Shown: piece by piece, positions 1 to 8,391 of the stretch
Layout of the letters: each line of letters starts with the position of its first letter
Position numbering within the stretch: position 1 is the stretch's first letter
From: Methylophilaceae bacterium
GTDB lineage: Bacteria > Pseudomonadota > Gammaproteobacteria > Burkholderiales > Methylophilaceae
Reading direction: 5' to 3'
Assembly: GCA_028122555.1 (NCBI GenBank)
Contig: JAOHSH010000004.1
Span: 1 to 64,000 of the forward strand
Length of the DNA stretch: 64,000 bases
Notes under the pieces: model-generated
Database searches by the model: none
What the model was told of the DNA's origin: nothing
Seen by the model: the letters and a program-made list of their open reading frames with translations, nothing else
Program-made: the position numbers and the translations under genes

Positions 1-882
1 CAGGGGTTAACAAAAACAAGAGAAAATTTAGGCAATCAACTTACAAATTTATTTACTAATAAAAAAATTGATGAGAGTTTTTTTGAAGAACTTGAAATGA
101 TTCTTTTAACTGCAGATGTTGGGATAAAGGCAACTGAAATGTTAATAGAGCAAGTTAGGTTAAAAGTTAAAGAAGACAATCTCCAAGAGGAGTCAGAATT
201 AAAAAATATTTTAAAAAAATGTATTTCTGAAATTTTAATACAAATAGAATCTCCTCTTAAAATTGAAGGTAATTTACCTTTTGTTATTATGGTAGTTGGC
301 GTAAACGGCACAGGAAAAACAACTACTATTGGGAAACTTACTAAATTCTTACATAATCAAGGAAAAACTGTTTTAATTGCTGCTGGAGATACTTACAGAG
401 CTGCTGCAACTGAACAACTTACAGTTTGGGGCGAAAGAAATAATGTTACTGTAATTTCTCATGCTACGGCAGATCCTAGCTCAGTTATTTTTGATGCTGT
501 AAATTCAGCAAAAGCAAAAAATATCGATGTTGTTATCGCAGATACTGCGGGAAGACTGCCAACACAAAAAAATTTAATTGACGAAATTACAAAAATTAAA
601 AGAGTTATTACTAAATGTCATTTAGAAGCACCGCAGGAAGTATTGCTAGTTTTAGATGCAAATACTGGTCAAAACGCAATTACTCAACTCAAGACTTTTA
701 ATGAGGCTTTAGGCGTTACTGGTCTTATAATGACGAAACTTGATGGGACAGCAAAAGGGGGAGTTTTGGCAGCAATAGCAAAAGAATTTCCAACTCCAAT
801 GAGATTTATTGGAGTTGGAGAAGGAATAGATGATCTTAGAGAATTTAATGCAAAGGAATATGCAGAAGGAATGTTTAAATGA
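1..882 (+). CDS. ftsY: Signal recognition particle receptor FtsY (5' end cut off)
   Basis: This is the GTPase that docks the SRP-ribosome complex at the inner membrane for co-translational insertion of membrane proteins. The frame is open from base 1, so the N-terminal A domain and start lie outside the window; what remains is the NG domain. Visible GTPase motifs are the P-loop GVNGTGKTTT (about 298-327), DTAGR (541-555) and TKLDGTAKGG (about 733-762). The gene overlaps ftsE by 4 bases, the classic ftsY-ftsE-ftsX operon. An internal ATG at 97 is not the start, because the NG-domain helices continue upstream of it. Confidence 0.96.
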   Translation, partial: QGLTKTRENLGNQLTNLFTNKKIDESFFEELEMILLTADVGIKATEMLIEQVRLKVKEDNLQEESELKNILKKCISEILIQIESPLKIEGNLPFVIMVVGVNGTGKTTTIGKLTKFLHNQGKTVLIAAGDTYRAAATEQLTVWGERNNVTVISHATADPSSVIFDAVNSAKAKNIDVVIADTAGRLPTQKNLIDEITKIKRVITKCHLEAPQEVLLVLDANTGQNAITQLKTFNEALGVTGLIMTKLDGTAKGGVLAAIAKEFPTPMRFIGVGEGIDDLREFNAKEYAEGMFK

Positions 883-1556
883 TAAATTTTGAAAAAGTAT
901 TTAAAAGATATCCTGGAAATATGGATGCTTTGCAAAATATTACATTAGAAATTTTACCTGCTGAACTTGTATTTGTAACAGGACCATCAGGAGCAGGAAA
1001 ATCAACTTTACTTAAATTGATTTCTTCAGTTGAAAAACCTTCTTCAGGAACTATAGTTTTTGAAAATAAAAATTTATCGCAGCTTGCTTCTAGAGATGTA
1101 CCCTATCTTAGAAGACACTTTGGTATGATTTTCCAGGATCATAAATTACTATATGATAGAAACTGCTTTGAAAATGTTTCTTTACCTTTAGCTATAAATG
1201 ATATTGACGGAATTGATATCAATCGCAGAGTTCGTGCAGCCTTAGATAAAGTTGGCCTACTTAAAAAAGAGAAAATTATGCCAATTTCACTTTCTGGGGG
1301 AGAGCAACAAAGGCTTGCCATTGCTAGAGCTATTGTTTCCCGACCTTCTATATTAATAGCTGATGAGCCGACTGGTAATTTAGATAGAGATTATGCTGAT
1401 GAAATCATGAATATTTTTTATAGTTTTCAGCAAGTTGGTGTAACTGTAATTATTTCAACACATGAGCTGCCAATCACCCCTATTAAGCATAAAAATATAC
1501 ATCTGATTGGTGGAGAACTAAAAGGCCAATTAAGCAATGTTCAATTACTTTCATAA
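879..1556 (+). CDS. ftsE: Cell division ATP-binding protein FtsE
   Basis: ATPase of the FtsEX complex, which sits at the division septum and activates peptidoglycan hydrolases through periplasmic partners. The 225 residues match the family length. Walker A is GPSGAGKST (about residue 38), the signature is LSGGEQQRLAIARA, and Walker B is ILIADEPTGNLD. The ATG overlaps the ftsY stop, and the 3' end overlaps ftsX by 20 bases, so the three genes are translationally coupled. Confidence 0.96.
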   Translation: MINFEKVFKRYPGNMDALQNITLEILPAELVFVTGPSGAGKSTLLKLISSVEKPSSGTIVFENKNLSQLASRDVPYLRRHFGMIFQDHKLLYDRNCFENVSLPLAINDIDGIDINRRVRAALDKVGLLKKEKIMPISLSGGEQQRLAIARAIVSRPSILIADEPTGNLDRDYADEIMNIFYSFQQVGVTVIISTHELPITPIKHKNIHLIGGELKGQLSNVQLLS

Positions 1557-2448
1557 CCATTTTCAAGCATTTAATAGAGCCTTAGTTAGGATTATTTCTA
1601 ACTTTGGCTCTTCTCTTATGATGTTCATAGTTATAGGCGTTACATTATTTTTACCTAGTTCTGGTTTATTGATTGTAGAAAATGTATCTCAAATATCAAA
1701 TAATATTGCATATGATGCGGAGTTAAGTCTTTTTTTAAAAAAAGGAATTAAGCAAGACCAAATAGATTTCATCCAATCTGCTCTAAATAAAACGTTAATA
1801 GTTAAAAAGACACATTATGAGAGTAAGCTAATTGCATGGGATAAATTACAATCCAAATTAAATTTAAATCCATTGAGTACCGGCATATCAGAGAACCCAC
1901 TTCCTGATGCATTTTTTATTTCATTGAATACCTTTAATGAAAAAGAAATAAATGCCCTAATAGATAATTTAAAAACCATTGATGGTGTAGAAAATATATT
2001 TTTCGATGCAGGTTGGGTTAAAAAATTAAGATCTATCTTATATCTATTAAAAATAGGTTTAGCTTTCTTAGGAGCTATACTAATTATAGTTCTTATTGTG
2101 GTGATTGGTAATACAATTCGTCTCCAAACATTAACTCATAAAGATGAAATAGAGGTAAGTAAACTTATTGGGGCTACTAATAGCTTTATACAAAGACCTT
2201 TTATTTATACAGGTCTAATATACGGACTAGGAGGTGGCTTAATAACTGTTTTCACTCTTAAACTGTCTATTGAGATATTTAATAAAGCCGCTATTAATTT
2301 AGAAGCGATGCTTGGCGGAACCTTCATATTAAAAAACTTAATGTGGCAACAAAATTTAAGCATTATTTTAATTGCAATGATAATTGGTTGCTTGGCCTCC
2401 TTTTTTGCTGCTCATCAATCAATAAAAAAATTCGAAATATTTAAATAA
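1537..2448 (+). CDS. ftsX: Cell division protein FtsX
   Basis: Membrane partner of FtsE. The 303 residues show the expected topology: an N-terminal membrane segment (about residues 22-45), a periplasmic domain, then three hydrophobic segments in the C-terminal half (about 168-190, 222-245, 272-295). It transmits ATPase cycles to periplasmic hydrolase activators. It starts inside the ftsE 3' end. The stop at 2446-2448 is followed almost at once by the rpoH promoter, as in other gammaproteobacteria where ftsX precedes rpoH. Confidence 0.93.
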   Translation: MFNYFHNHFQAFNRALVRIISNFGSSLMMFIVIGVTLFLPSSGLLIVENVSQISNNIAYDAELSLFLKKGIKQDQIDFIQSALNKTLIVKKTHYESKLIAWDKLQSKLNLNPLSTGISENPLPDAFFISLNTFNEKEINALIDNLKTIDGVENIFFDAGWVKKLRSILYLLKIGLAFLGAILIIVLIVVIGNTIRLQTLTHKDEIEVSKLIGATNSFIQRPFIYTGLIYGLGGGLITVFTLKLSIEIFNKAAINLEAMLGGTFILKNLMWQQNLSIILIAMIIGCLASFFAAHQSIKKFEIFK

Positions 2449-2452
2449 ACCC

Positions 2453-2482
2453 TTGTATTCAATGAAAATTTTAGTGTAAACT
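2453..2482 (+). promoter_or_regulatory. Predicted housekeeping promoter of rpoH
   Basis: TTGTAT (2453-2458) and TAAACT (2477-2482) are separated by 18 bases, a plausible sigma-70 pair lying just past the ftsX stop. The predicted transcription start (about 2489) falls inside the CIRCE element at 2481-2507, the expected geometry for repression by operator occlusion. This is read from sequence only. Confidence 0.55.
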
Positions 2483-2507
2483 AGCACTCTACAATAAAGA
2501 GTGCTAA
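2481..2507 (+). promoter_or_regulatory. CIRCE operator (HrcA-binding inverted repeat) upstream of rpoH
   Basis: The sequence is CTAGCACTC, nine bases (TACAATAAA), then GAGTGCTAA. The CIRCE consensus is TTAGCACTC-N9-GAGTGCTAA, so the spacer length is exact and only the first base differs. The 8-bp arms are perfect inverted repeats (2482-2489 and 2499-2506). CIRCE is the operator of the heat-shock repressor HrcA and usually precedes groESL or dnaK operons. Here it overlaps the predicted start of rpoH transcription, 37 bases before the rpoH ATG. No hrcA gene lies in this window. Confidence 0.88.
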
Positions 2508-2543
2508 TATATACATAAAATTTAAGAGGAATTTGTTCTTACT

Positions 2544-3419
2544 ATGAATAATTATTTATCTTTATCTTCTTTCAGCAATGCTGATAGCTTTACTTTGTAC
2601 CAACAATCTATCCAAGAAATCCCGTTCTTAAGCGAAGAAGAAGAATACGAGCTCGGAATACGCCTCAAAAAGAATAATGATTTAGAGGCTGCAAAAAAAC
2701 TTATTCTATCCCATCTTAAGCTTGTGATGAAAATTGCCCGATCTTATAGTGGGTATGGTCTTCCGCAATCAGATTTAGTTCAAGAAGGTAATATTGGATT
2801 AATGAAAGCAGTCAAGAAGTTTGATGTAGATCGCGGTGTAAGATTAGTTTCATATGCAATGTTCTGGATTAAGGCTGAAATACAGGAGTATGTAGTTAGA
2901 AATTGGCGCTTAGTAAAGATGGCAACGACTAAAGCACAAAGAAAATTGTTCTTTAATCTTAGAAGTCTTAAATCGACATTACAACCACTTGGTTTAACAG
3001 AAATAAAAGCAATTGCTAAGGAACTAAATGTTAAAGAAGAAGATGTACGTGAAATGGAATTCCGCTTCAATGGAAAAGAATCATCAATTGATTACTCTAA
3101 TGATGATTCAGACGAAGAACAGTTCCGTCCTATAGCTTATTTAAAAGATTCAGCTCTTTTACCATCAGAAGAGATAGAAAAAAAAGAGACTGAATCAAAT
3201 AACTCAAAAAATCTAAAAAAAGCACTAATGAAATTAGATACAAGAAGTAGAGAAATTGTTGAAGCAAGATGGTTAAAGGAAGATAGAACTGAGACGCTTC
3301 ATGACCTTGCTAAAAAATATAAAGTATCTGCTGAGCGTATAAGGCAAATTGAGAAAAATGCAATGAAGAAAATTAAAATATTTATAACATCATCTAACGT
3401 ACAAGACTTAAATAGTTAA
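2544..3419 (+). CDS. rpoH: RNA polymerase sigma-32 factor RpoH (heat shock)
   Basis: Alternative sigma factor directing RNA polymerase to heat-shock promoters. The 291 residues show region 2 (SDLVQEGNIGLMKAVKKFD, then SYAMFWIKAEIQEYV), the RpoH-specific box QRKLFFNLR, and the region 4 helix-turn-helix (LAKKYKVSAERIRQIEKNAM). The nearest SD-like run (AGAGGA, 2525-2530) is about 13 bases from the ATG, which is long, but no other in-frame start fits. The leader carries a CIRCE element, suggesting HrcA control in addition to the usual post-transcriptional control of sigma-32. Confidence 0.95.
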   Translation: MNNYLSLSSFSNADSFTLYQQSIQEIPFLSEEEEYELGIRLKKNNDLEAAKKLILSHLKLVMKIARSYSGYGLPQSDLVQEGNIGLMKAVKKFDVDRGVRLVSYAMFWIKAEIQEYVVRNWRLVKMATTKAQRKLFFNLRSLKSTLQPLGLTEIKAIAKELNVKEEDVREMEFRFNGKESSIDYSNDDSDEEQFRPIAYLKDSALLPSEEIEKKETESNNSKNLKKALMKLDTRSREIVEARWLKEDRTETLHDLAKKYKVSAERIRQIEKNAMKKIKIFITSSNVQDLNS

Positions 3420-3425
3420 CTTTTC

Positions 3426-3434
3426 TGCTAAAAT
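3426..3434 (+). promoter_or_regulatory. Possible extended -10 promoter for the DUF971-ubi genes
   Basis: TGC followed by TAAAAT (3429-3434) forms an extended -10 element just after rpoH. No convincing -35 is visible. Transcription would begin near 3441, only about 20 bases before the ATG at 3461. This is a weak prediction from motif alone. Confidence 0.3.
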
Positions 3435-3468
3435 TTGCCATTTAAACAACTTAAAATTTAATGGCAAA
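3434..3468 (+). repeat. Inverted repeat enclosing the DUF971 start codon
   Basis: TTTGCCATT (3434-3442) and AATGGCAAA (3460-3468) are perfect 9-bp arms around a 17-base AT-rich loop. The ATG at 3461-3463 lies inside the right arm, so a transcript reading through from rpoH could hide the start codon, whereas one starting near 3441 would lack the left arm. It could instead be a DNA operator or a coincidence. Confidence 0.5.
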
Positions 3469-3826
3469 CACACCTACCCCAAAAGTAATTAAACTTCATC
3501 AAAAATCAAGACTCTTAGAAATACAATTTGATGATGATACTGAGTGTAAATTATCTTGTGAAATGCTAAGAGTTCACTCTCCTTCGGCTGAGGTTCAGGG
3601 ACATAGTCCAAATCAAGCAGTGCTTCAAACTGGAAAAGAGAATATTAATATTTTAGAAATAAACCCTGTTGGTAATTATGCAATTAAAATAAAATTTTCT
3701 GATGGGCATGATACTGGACTTTTTACATGGGAATATTTACACCATTTAGCAAAAAATTATGAGCAACTTTGGCTTGAATATATTGGTAAATTAGATGCAC
3801 AAGGAATAAAAAGGAAAATCATTTGA
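3461..3826 (+). CDS. DUF971 (GBBH-like N-terminal domain) protein
   Basis: A 121-residue protein of the DUF971 family, related to the N-terminal domain of gamma-butyrobetaine hydroxylase. Family hallmarks visible are KLHQKSRLLEIQFDD, the CEMLRVHSPSAEVQGHS segment and the late DGHDTGLFTWEYL motif. The gene commonly precedes ubiE in gammaproteobacteria (the same order as in Pseudomonas), suggesting a link to quinone biosynthesis or Fe-S or iron chemistry, but the function is not established. The TGA overlaps the TTG start of ubiE. Confidence 0.85.
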   Translation: MANTPTPKVIKLHQKSRLLEIQFDDDTECKLSCEMLRVHSPSAEVQGHSPNQAVLQTGKENINILEINPVGNYAIKIKFSDGHDTGLFTWEYLHHLAKNYEQLWLEYIGKLDAQGIKRKII

Positions 3827-4560
3827 ATCAAGAAAAAAATACTCATTTTGGCTATGAAGCTATCCCTAGGAATGAGAAAAGAAAAAAAGTAAAAGCCGTA
3901 TTTAATTCGGTAGCGACAAATTACGATCTGATGAATAATTTAATGTCTTTAGGTCTTCATCACGTATGGAAAAAAATATTAACTGAAACAACAATATTAA
4001 AGTCTAAGTCTAAAATACTTGATATTGCAGCAGGTACAGCTGATATTACTTTAGAATTTTTAAAAAAAAATAAGGAATTTGAAATATTTCACACAGATAT
4101 AAATTTATCAATGTTAAAAGAAGGAAAAAGGAAATTAATTAACCAAGGTAGGGTTGTCCCAGCAATTCTTTGCGATGCAGAAGCATTGCCATTTCCAAAT
4201 AATTATTTTGATTGTGTAACAATTGGATTTGGACTGAGAAATATGACAAATAAAGAACAAGCGTTAAAGGAAATATATCGGGTACTTTCACCAGGTGGAA
4301 AAATAGTGATACTCGAATTTTCTAAAATATGGCAACCTTTAAGAAAAATTTATGATAAATTTTCCTTCAATATAGTTCCTAAGCTAGGTAAGTTCTTTGC
4401 TAAAGATGAGCAAAGTTATAAATATCTAGTTGAATCAATTCGAATGCACCCAGATCAAAATCAACTTTTAGAGCTATTAAAAAAACAAGGTTTCGAAAAT
4501 ACAAGCTTTATGAATTTATCAGCAGGTATTGTTTGCATACACAAAGGGTATAAATTTTGA
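3823..4560 (+). CDS. ubiE: Ubiquinone/menaquinone C-methyltransferase UbiE
   Basis: SAM-dependent methyltransferase that C-methylates the benzoquinone ring in ubiquinone synthesis. The 245 residues carry the SAM motif LDIAAGTADIT (about residue 68), the family signatures YDLMNNLMSLGLHHVWKK and GFGLRNMTNKEQALKEIYRVL, and the LEFSK motif. The start is a TTG at 3823 within the stop of the preceding gene (TTTGA overlap), since the conserved N-terminal FGYEAIP segment needs it. It forms a coupled unit with ubiJ and ubiB. Confidence 0.95.
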   Translation: MNQEKNTHFGYEAIPRNEKRKKVKAVFNSVATNYDLMNNLMSLGLHHVWKKILTETTILKSKSKILDIAAGTADITLEFLKKNKEFEIFHTDINLSMLKEGKRKLINQGRVVPAILCDAEALPFPNNYFDCVTIGFGLRNMTNKEQALKEIYRVLSPGGKIVILEFSKIWQPLRKIYDKFSFNIVPKLGKFFAKDEQSYKYLVESIRMHPDQNQLLELLKKQGFENTSFMNLSAGIVCIHKGYKF

Positions 4561-5132
4561 TAAATAAAATTAAAAAAATAATCTTAAATCATCTTTTATC
4601 CCAAAATGATTGGATGCAAACTACACTTATTCATCACCAAAATAAAATAATAGTTATTGAAATTTCTGATTTAAAAACTATTTTTAAAGTAAATGAAATT
4701 GGATTACTACAATCAATAAATGAATCGGAAGTTTTTGACTGTAGTATTAAGTTAACAGTTAATGATTTTTTTAATCAACTTATAAAAAATAAGAATACAA
4801 ATATTTCTATTGAAGGAGATTTAGACCTTGCAAAGGATGTTTCAGAAGTACTTAAAAAAATTAGATGGGATGTTGAAGAAGATTTGAGCTCATATATTGG
4901 AGATTTACCTGCATTACATACAACAAATATTTTAAAAAAAGTTGCTACAAACAGTAAAAAAAATATAGAAAATATAGCAGGCTCACTTTTAGAATATTGG
5001 CAAGAAGAAAATCAAATTATTGCTAAAAAAAGAAACCTTGAAAATTTTAATAGGAAAGTGGATGAAATTGTTGAAAGTACTGAAATATTTGAAGCAAGAA
5101 TAGAAAAAATAATAAAAAAGACAAAATCATGA
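4557..5132 (+). CDS. ubiJ: Ubiquinone biosynthesis accessory factor UbiJ (SCP2-like)
   Basis: Lipid-binding accessory protein thought to organise the ubiquinone biosynthetic complex. At 191 residues it has an N-terminal SCP2-like lipid-binding domain (about 20-110) and a charged, helical, probably coiled-coil C-terminus (about 130-190), as in UbiJ. Sequence similarity is low, so position between ubiE and ubiB carries much of the call. It starts with TTG overlapping the ubiE TGA, and its own TGA overlaps the ubiB ATG. Confidence 0.85.
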   Translation: MINKIKKIILNHLLSQNDWMQTTLIHHQNKIIVIEISDLKTIFKVNEIGLLQSINESEVFDCSIKLTVNDFFNQLIKNKNTNISIEGDLDLAKDVSEVLKKIRWDVEEDLSSYIGDLPALHTTNILKKVATNSKKNIENIAGSLLEYWQEENQIIAKKRNLENFNRKVDEIVESTEIFEARIEKIIKKTKS

Positions 5133-6658
5133 GTATTTTTAGATTTCTAAAAATAATATTTGTAATAATAAAATTTAGATTAGATGAATTTTTAAGTTCG
5201 AAAAAAATTTTTGCAATACAAATTCTTCTTTATCCTTTTCGTATTTTACAAGTAAAAAAACTTAGTAGGTCAGTTAGATTAAGATTGGCTCTTGAGCAGC
5301 TTGGGCCAATCTTTGTTAAGTTTGGACAAATGCTATCAACCAGGAGAGACTTACTACCTGTCGATATAGCAGACGAATTAGCAAAACTTCAAGATCAGGT
5401 TCCTCCATTTAATTATGGCAATGTTAAATTTCAAATAGAAAAATCTTATAGAAGAAAAATAAATGATATTTTTAAAGTATTCTCTAAAGAACCTATAGCC
5501 AGTGCATCAGTTGCTCAAGTACATTTTGCTGAATTACTAGATGGTCAGAAAGTTGCTGTTAAAATTTTAAGGCCAAATATTAATATAGCTATTGAGAAAG
5601 ATATTAAATTACTTAGAATTTTTGCATGGCTACTCGAAAATATATGGCCTGATGGTAAAAGATTAAAACCACAAGAGGTAGTAGAAGAATTCTCAAAACA
5701 TACTAAATCCGAACTTAATCTTCTTTTAGAAGCTGCACATTGTAGCCATCTTGGTGAAAATTTTAAAGATAAAAAACTTCTTATAGTTCCTGAAGTTTAT
5801 TGGGATTATTGTAATGAAAAAGTAATGGTCATGGAGAGAATGTCTGGAACACCTATAAGTAACATCGAGAAAATAAAAAAAAATAAAATTAATATACCTA
5901 AATTAGCTAAAGATGGAGTAGAAATATTCTTTACTCAAGTTTTCCGAGATGGTTTTTTCCATGCAGATATGCACCCCGGGAATATTCAAGTGGCTAAAGA
6001 TGGAAGATATATAGCTATGGATTTTGGAATAATGGCATCATTAAATGACCAAGATAAATATTATCTTGCACGAAATTTTTCTGCTTTTTTTAAAAGAGAT
6101 TACCATGCAGTTGCTTTGGCCCATATTGAATCAGGATGGGTACCTAAAGATACATCAATTGAAGACTTTGAAAATGCTATTCGTTCAGTATGTGAACCAA
6201 TATTCGAAAAACCACTAAAAGAAATATCATTTGGTAAGTTATTAGTAAGGTTGTTTCAAACTTCACGTGAATTTAATATGGAAATTCAGCCACAATTAAC
6301 AATGCTTCAAAAAACACTATTGAATGTTGAAGGTTTGGGAAGAGATTTAGACCCAAACTTAGATCTTTGGAAAACAGCACAACCTTATCTTGAAAATTGG
6401 CTTTCAGAGCAATACGGCCCAAGGAGTTTCATCAAATCAATTAGAAAAGAATTTCCTGAGTGGGTCAATATTGCTCCTAAACTTCCAAAACTCATCCATT
6501 CTTATCTTAAGAATGATATCAATAAACAATATAATATTTTTGAAAATGAGAATAAAAAAATTAAAAATGAAATTAAAAAGTTAAAAAACTTTGTGAAAAT
6601 TATCTTAACTATTTTCTTAGTAATGCTTATCGTAATAATTTATAAATATTTCTTATAG
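5129..6658 (+). CDS. ubiB: Ubiquinone biosynthesis ATPase/kinase-like protein UbiB
   Basis: Atypical ADCK-family kinase-like protein with ATPase activity needed for ubiquinone synthesis. The 509 residues include the family KxGQ motif (KFGQ, residues 64-67), SASVAQVH replacing the usual P-loop (ASVAQVHFAELLDGQKVAVKI), the catalytic-loop equivalent FHADMHPGNIQ and the metal-binding DFG (AMDFGIMASL). One clear hydrophobic segment ends the protein (about 487-508). The start overlaps the ubiJ stop. It converges on mutM with 13 bases between them. Confidence 0.94.
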   Translation: MSIFRFLKIIFVIIKFRLDEFLSSKKIFAIQILLYPFRILQVKKLSRSVRLRLALEQLGPIFVKFGQMLSTRRDLLPVDIADELAKLQDQVPPFNYGNVKFQIEKSYRRKINDIFKVFSKEPIASASVAQVHFAELLDGQKVAVKILRPNINIAIEKDIKLLRIFAWLLENIWPDGKRLKPQEVVEEFSKHTKSELNLLLEAAHCSHLGENFKDKKLLIVPEVYWDYCNEKVMVMERMSGTPISNIEKIKKNKINIPKLAKDGVEIFFTQVFRDGFFHADMHPGNIQVAKDGRYIAMDFGIMASLNDQDKYYLARNFSAFFKRDYHAVALAHIESGWVPKDTSIEDFENAIRSVCEPIFEKPLKEISFGKLLVRLFQTSREFNMEIQPQLTMLQKTLLNVEGLGRDLDPNLDLWKTAQPYLENWLSEQYGPRSFIKSIRKEFPEWVNIAPKLPKLIHSYLKNDINKQYNIFENENKKIKNEIKKLKNFVKIILTIFLVMLIVIIYKYFL

Positions 6659-6671
6659 GTTTATAAAAAAT

Positions 6672-7487
6672 TTATTTCTGGCATTTTTTACAAAAAAAAC
6701 TTGATCGTTGTCCTAGTTTTAATTGTTTTATTGGAAATTGACATTTAAAACATGGCTCATCTTCTCTGTCATAAACCTTATGGTCATTCTGAAAGTAGCC
6801 ATTTTCACCATTTACATCAAAAAAATCATTCATGGTGCTTCCTCCCTTAATTATGGCTTCTTTAATTACATTTTTTATTGACTGAACTAAAGTAACAATT
6901 TCTTTCATTGAAATTTTTTTTGATATTCGGTGGGGCCTAATCCCAGCATGATAAAGAGCTTCACTTGCATAAATATTACCAACACCCACAACTACGTGGC
7001 TATCCATAATTGCATTTTTAATACACTGTTTTTTATTCTTTAACCTAACAATAAGATATTCGGCATTAAACTCCTTTTTAAGTGGTTCTGGTCCTAAGTT
7101 TTTTATAAGCTTATGACTATAAGGATCATCTTCTGTCCATATAATTGAACCGAACCTCCTTGGGTCATGATATCGTAAAATTAAATTATTTTTCTTAAAT
7201 TGAATATCTAGATGGTCATGCTTATTTAATGATTCTTCATGAGAGACAAGACATATTCTACCCGACATCCCAAGGTGAATAATAAGGGTCCCACTAGTAA
7301 ACTTAGCAAGTATATATTTTCCTCTTCTACTTAAATCTAACAGAGTTTGATTTTTTAATACCTCTGGCAGTGAGGAATTAATAGGCCAACGTAATGAATA
7401 ATTTCTGATAACTACTTTCTCAACATTAAGTTTTAAGAGTGGTTTTAGTCCAAGCCGGGTAACTTCAACCTCCGGTAGTTCTGGCAT
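6672..7487 (-). CDS. mutM: Formamidopyrimidine-DNA glycosylase MutM (Fpg)
   Basis: Bifunctional glycosylase/AP lyase that excises 8-oxoguanine and ring-opened purines. The 271 residues start MPELPEVEVTRLGL, giving the catalytic Pro2 and Glu3 after Met removal. The RRGKY lysine is present, and a C-terminal zinc finger has four cysteines (CFKCQ...FCKKC). It is the last gene of a minus-strand operon. Its ATG shares one base with the stop of the upstream DUF4340 gene (TAATG), so coupling to a membrane ABC system is clear although the functional link is not. Confidence 0.96.
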   Translation of the reverse strand: MPELPEVEVTRLGLKPLLKLNVEKVVIRNYSLRWPINSSLPEVLKNQTLLDLSRRGKYILAKFTSGTLIIHLGMSGRICLVSHEESLNKHDHLDIQFKKNNLILRYHDPRRFGSIIWTEDDPYSHKLIKNLGPEPLKKEFNAEYLIVRLKNKKQCIKNAIMDSHVVVGVGNIYASEALYHAGIRPHRISKKISMKEIVTLVQSIKNVIKEAIIKGGSTMNDFFDVNGENGYFQNDHKVYDREDEPCFKCQFPIKQLKLGQRSSFFCKKCQK

Positions 7488-8386
7488 TACTTTTCTTCTT
7501 TTTGTTGGACGTGAGGATTAAGCATTGTAAAACCTAAATCACTAGGAAAGTGGTATAACAAACCTTCATCTTCTCTAAATAAAAGAAGCTCAGGGGATTC
7601 TTGAATCCTATAAAAATTTAACTTTTTATTATTTTTAAGTAAAATATCAAAACTTTTATATCCCACTCTTTGGTCTATTTTATATGGCTCAACAGATTTT
7701 GCTGGAATATTCATCCATGTCATCTCATACCATTCGTTTGCCTCAGCTTGAATAACTGAAATATTTTTACCTTCAACACTCCAAACTTTATTACTATTAA
7801 AATTTAATTTAAGGTGAGAATCTTGCCACTGTTCAAGACGAGAAAAATCAAAACTTTTTATTATTTCATATTTTGCAATAGGATTCTTATCTATTAACTC
7901 AACGGGCATGAAGGATGCTGTTTCAGAAAATCCACCACTGACGAGAAAAACATTATCTCTATATAGTACATATTGATCTTCATTAATTGGATTATATGTT
8001 CCAAATAAGATTACTTCATTATGTTCATCAGCTAAAAAGGTTATTTTCAAATTTGGTTGATCTAATCCATACTTTGATAAATCATCAGCACTTAATTTTT
8101 CTAAACTAGAAGTTGCAAGAATAGAAAGTATTCGATACACATAAAGTTCATCTGCCCTTGCTTTGAAGGGTGACAGCATTCTCCAGTGGTTATCAATAAT
8201 TTTAAAATGAGTACTTATTTTAGAAGGAAAATCTATTTTTACTTCATCAAAATCTGATAGCTTAAATTGAGTTAATTCAAACTTAGTTGACTCAATGGGC
8301 TCTTTCTGAAAAATAGTCCATGATAATATTAGAGTAATTAAAACTATAACTAGTAAGATAATATTTGTTAGCCATCTACTTTTCAT
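7487..8386 (-). CDS. DUF4340 membrane-anchored protein of the Gld-type ABC operon
   Basis: A 299-residue protein with an N-terminal membrane anchor (about residues 9-27) and a long exported domain rich in beta strands and aromatic residues (LSKYGLDQPNLKITFL, VLFGTYNPINEDQYVL), typical of DUF4340. Such proteins accompany GldG-like ABC components in many gram-negative bacteria. It lies 5 bases after the GldG-like gene and overlaps mutM by one base. The function is unknown; an envelope-facing accessory of the ABC complex is an inference from context. Confidence 0.75.
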   Translation of the reverse strand: MKSRWLTNIILLVIVLITLILSWTIFQKEPIESTKFELTQFKLSDFDEVKIDFPSKISTHFKIIDNHWRMLSPFKARADELYVYRILSILATSSLEKLSADDLSKYGLDQPNLKITFLADEHNEVILFGTYNPINEDQYVLYRDNVFLVSGGFSETASFMPVELIDKNPIAKYEIIKSFDFSRLEQWQDSHLKLNFNSNKVWSVEGKNISVIQAEANEWYEMTWMNIPAKSVEPYKIDQRVGYKSFDILLKNNKKLNFYRIQESPELLLFREDEGLLYHFPSDLGFTMLNPHVQQKEEK

Positions 8387-8391
8387 AACGA

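Noticed and set aside
2780-3070. Open frame on the minus strand within rpoH
   Set aside because: It lies fully inside rpoH, shows no family features and no ribosome site. It is the shadow of a conserved gene.
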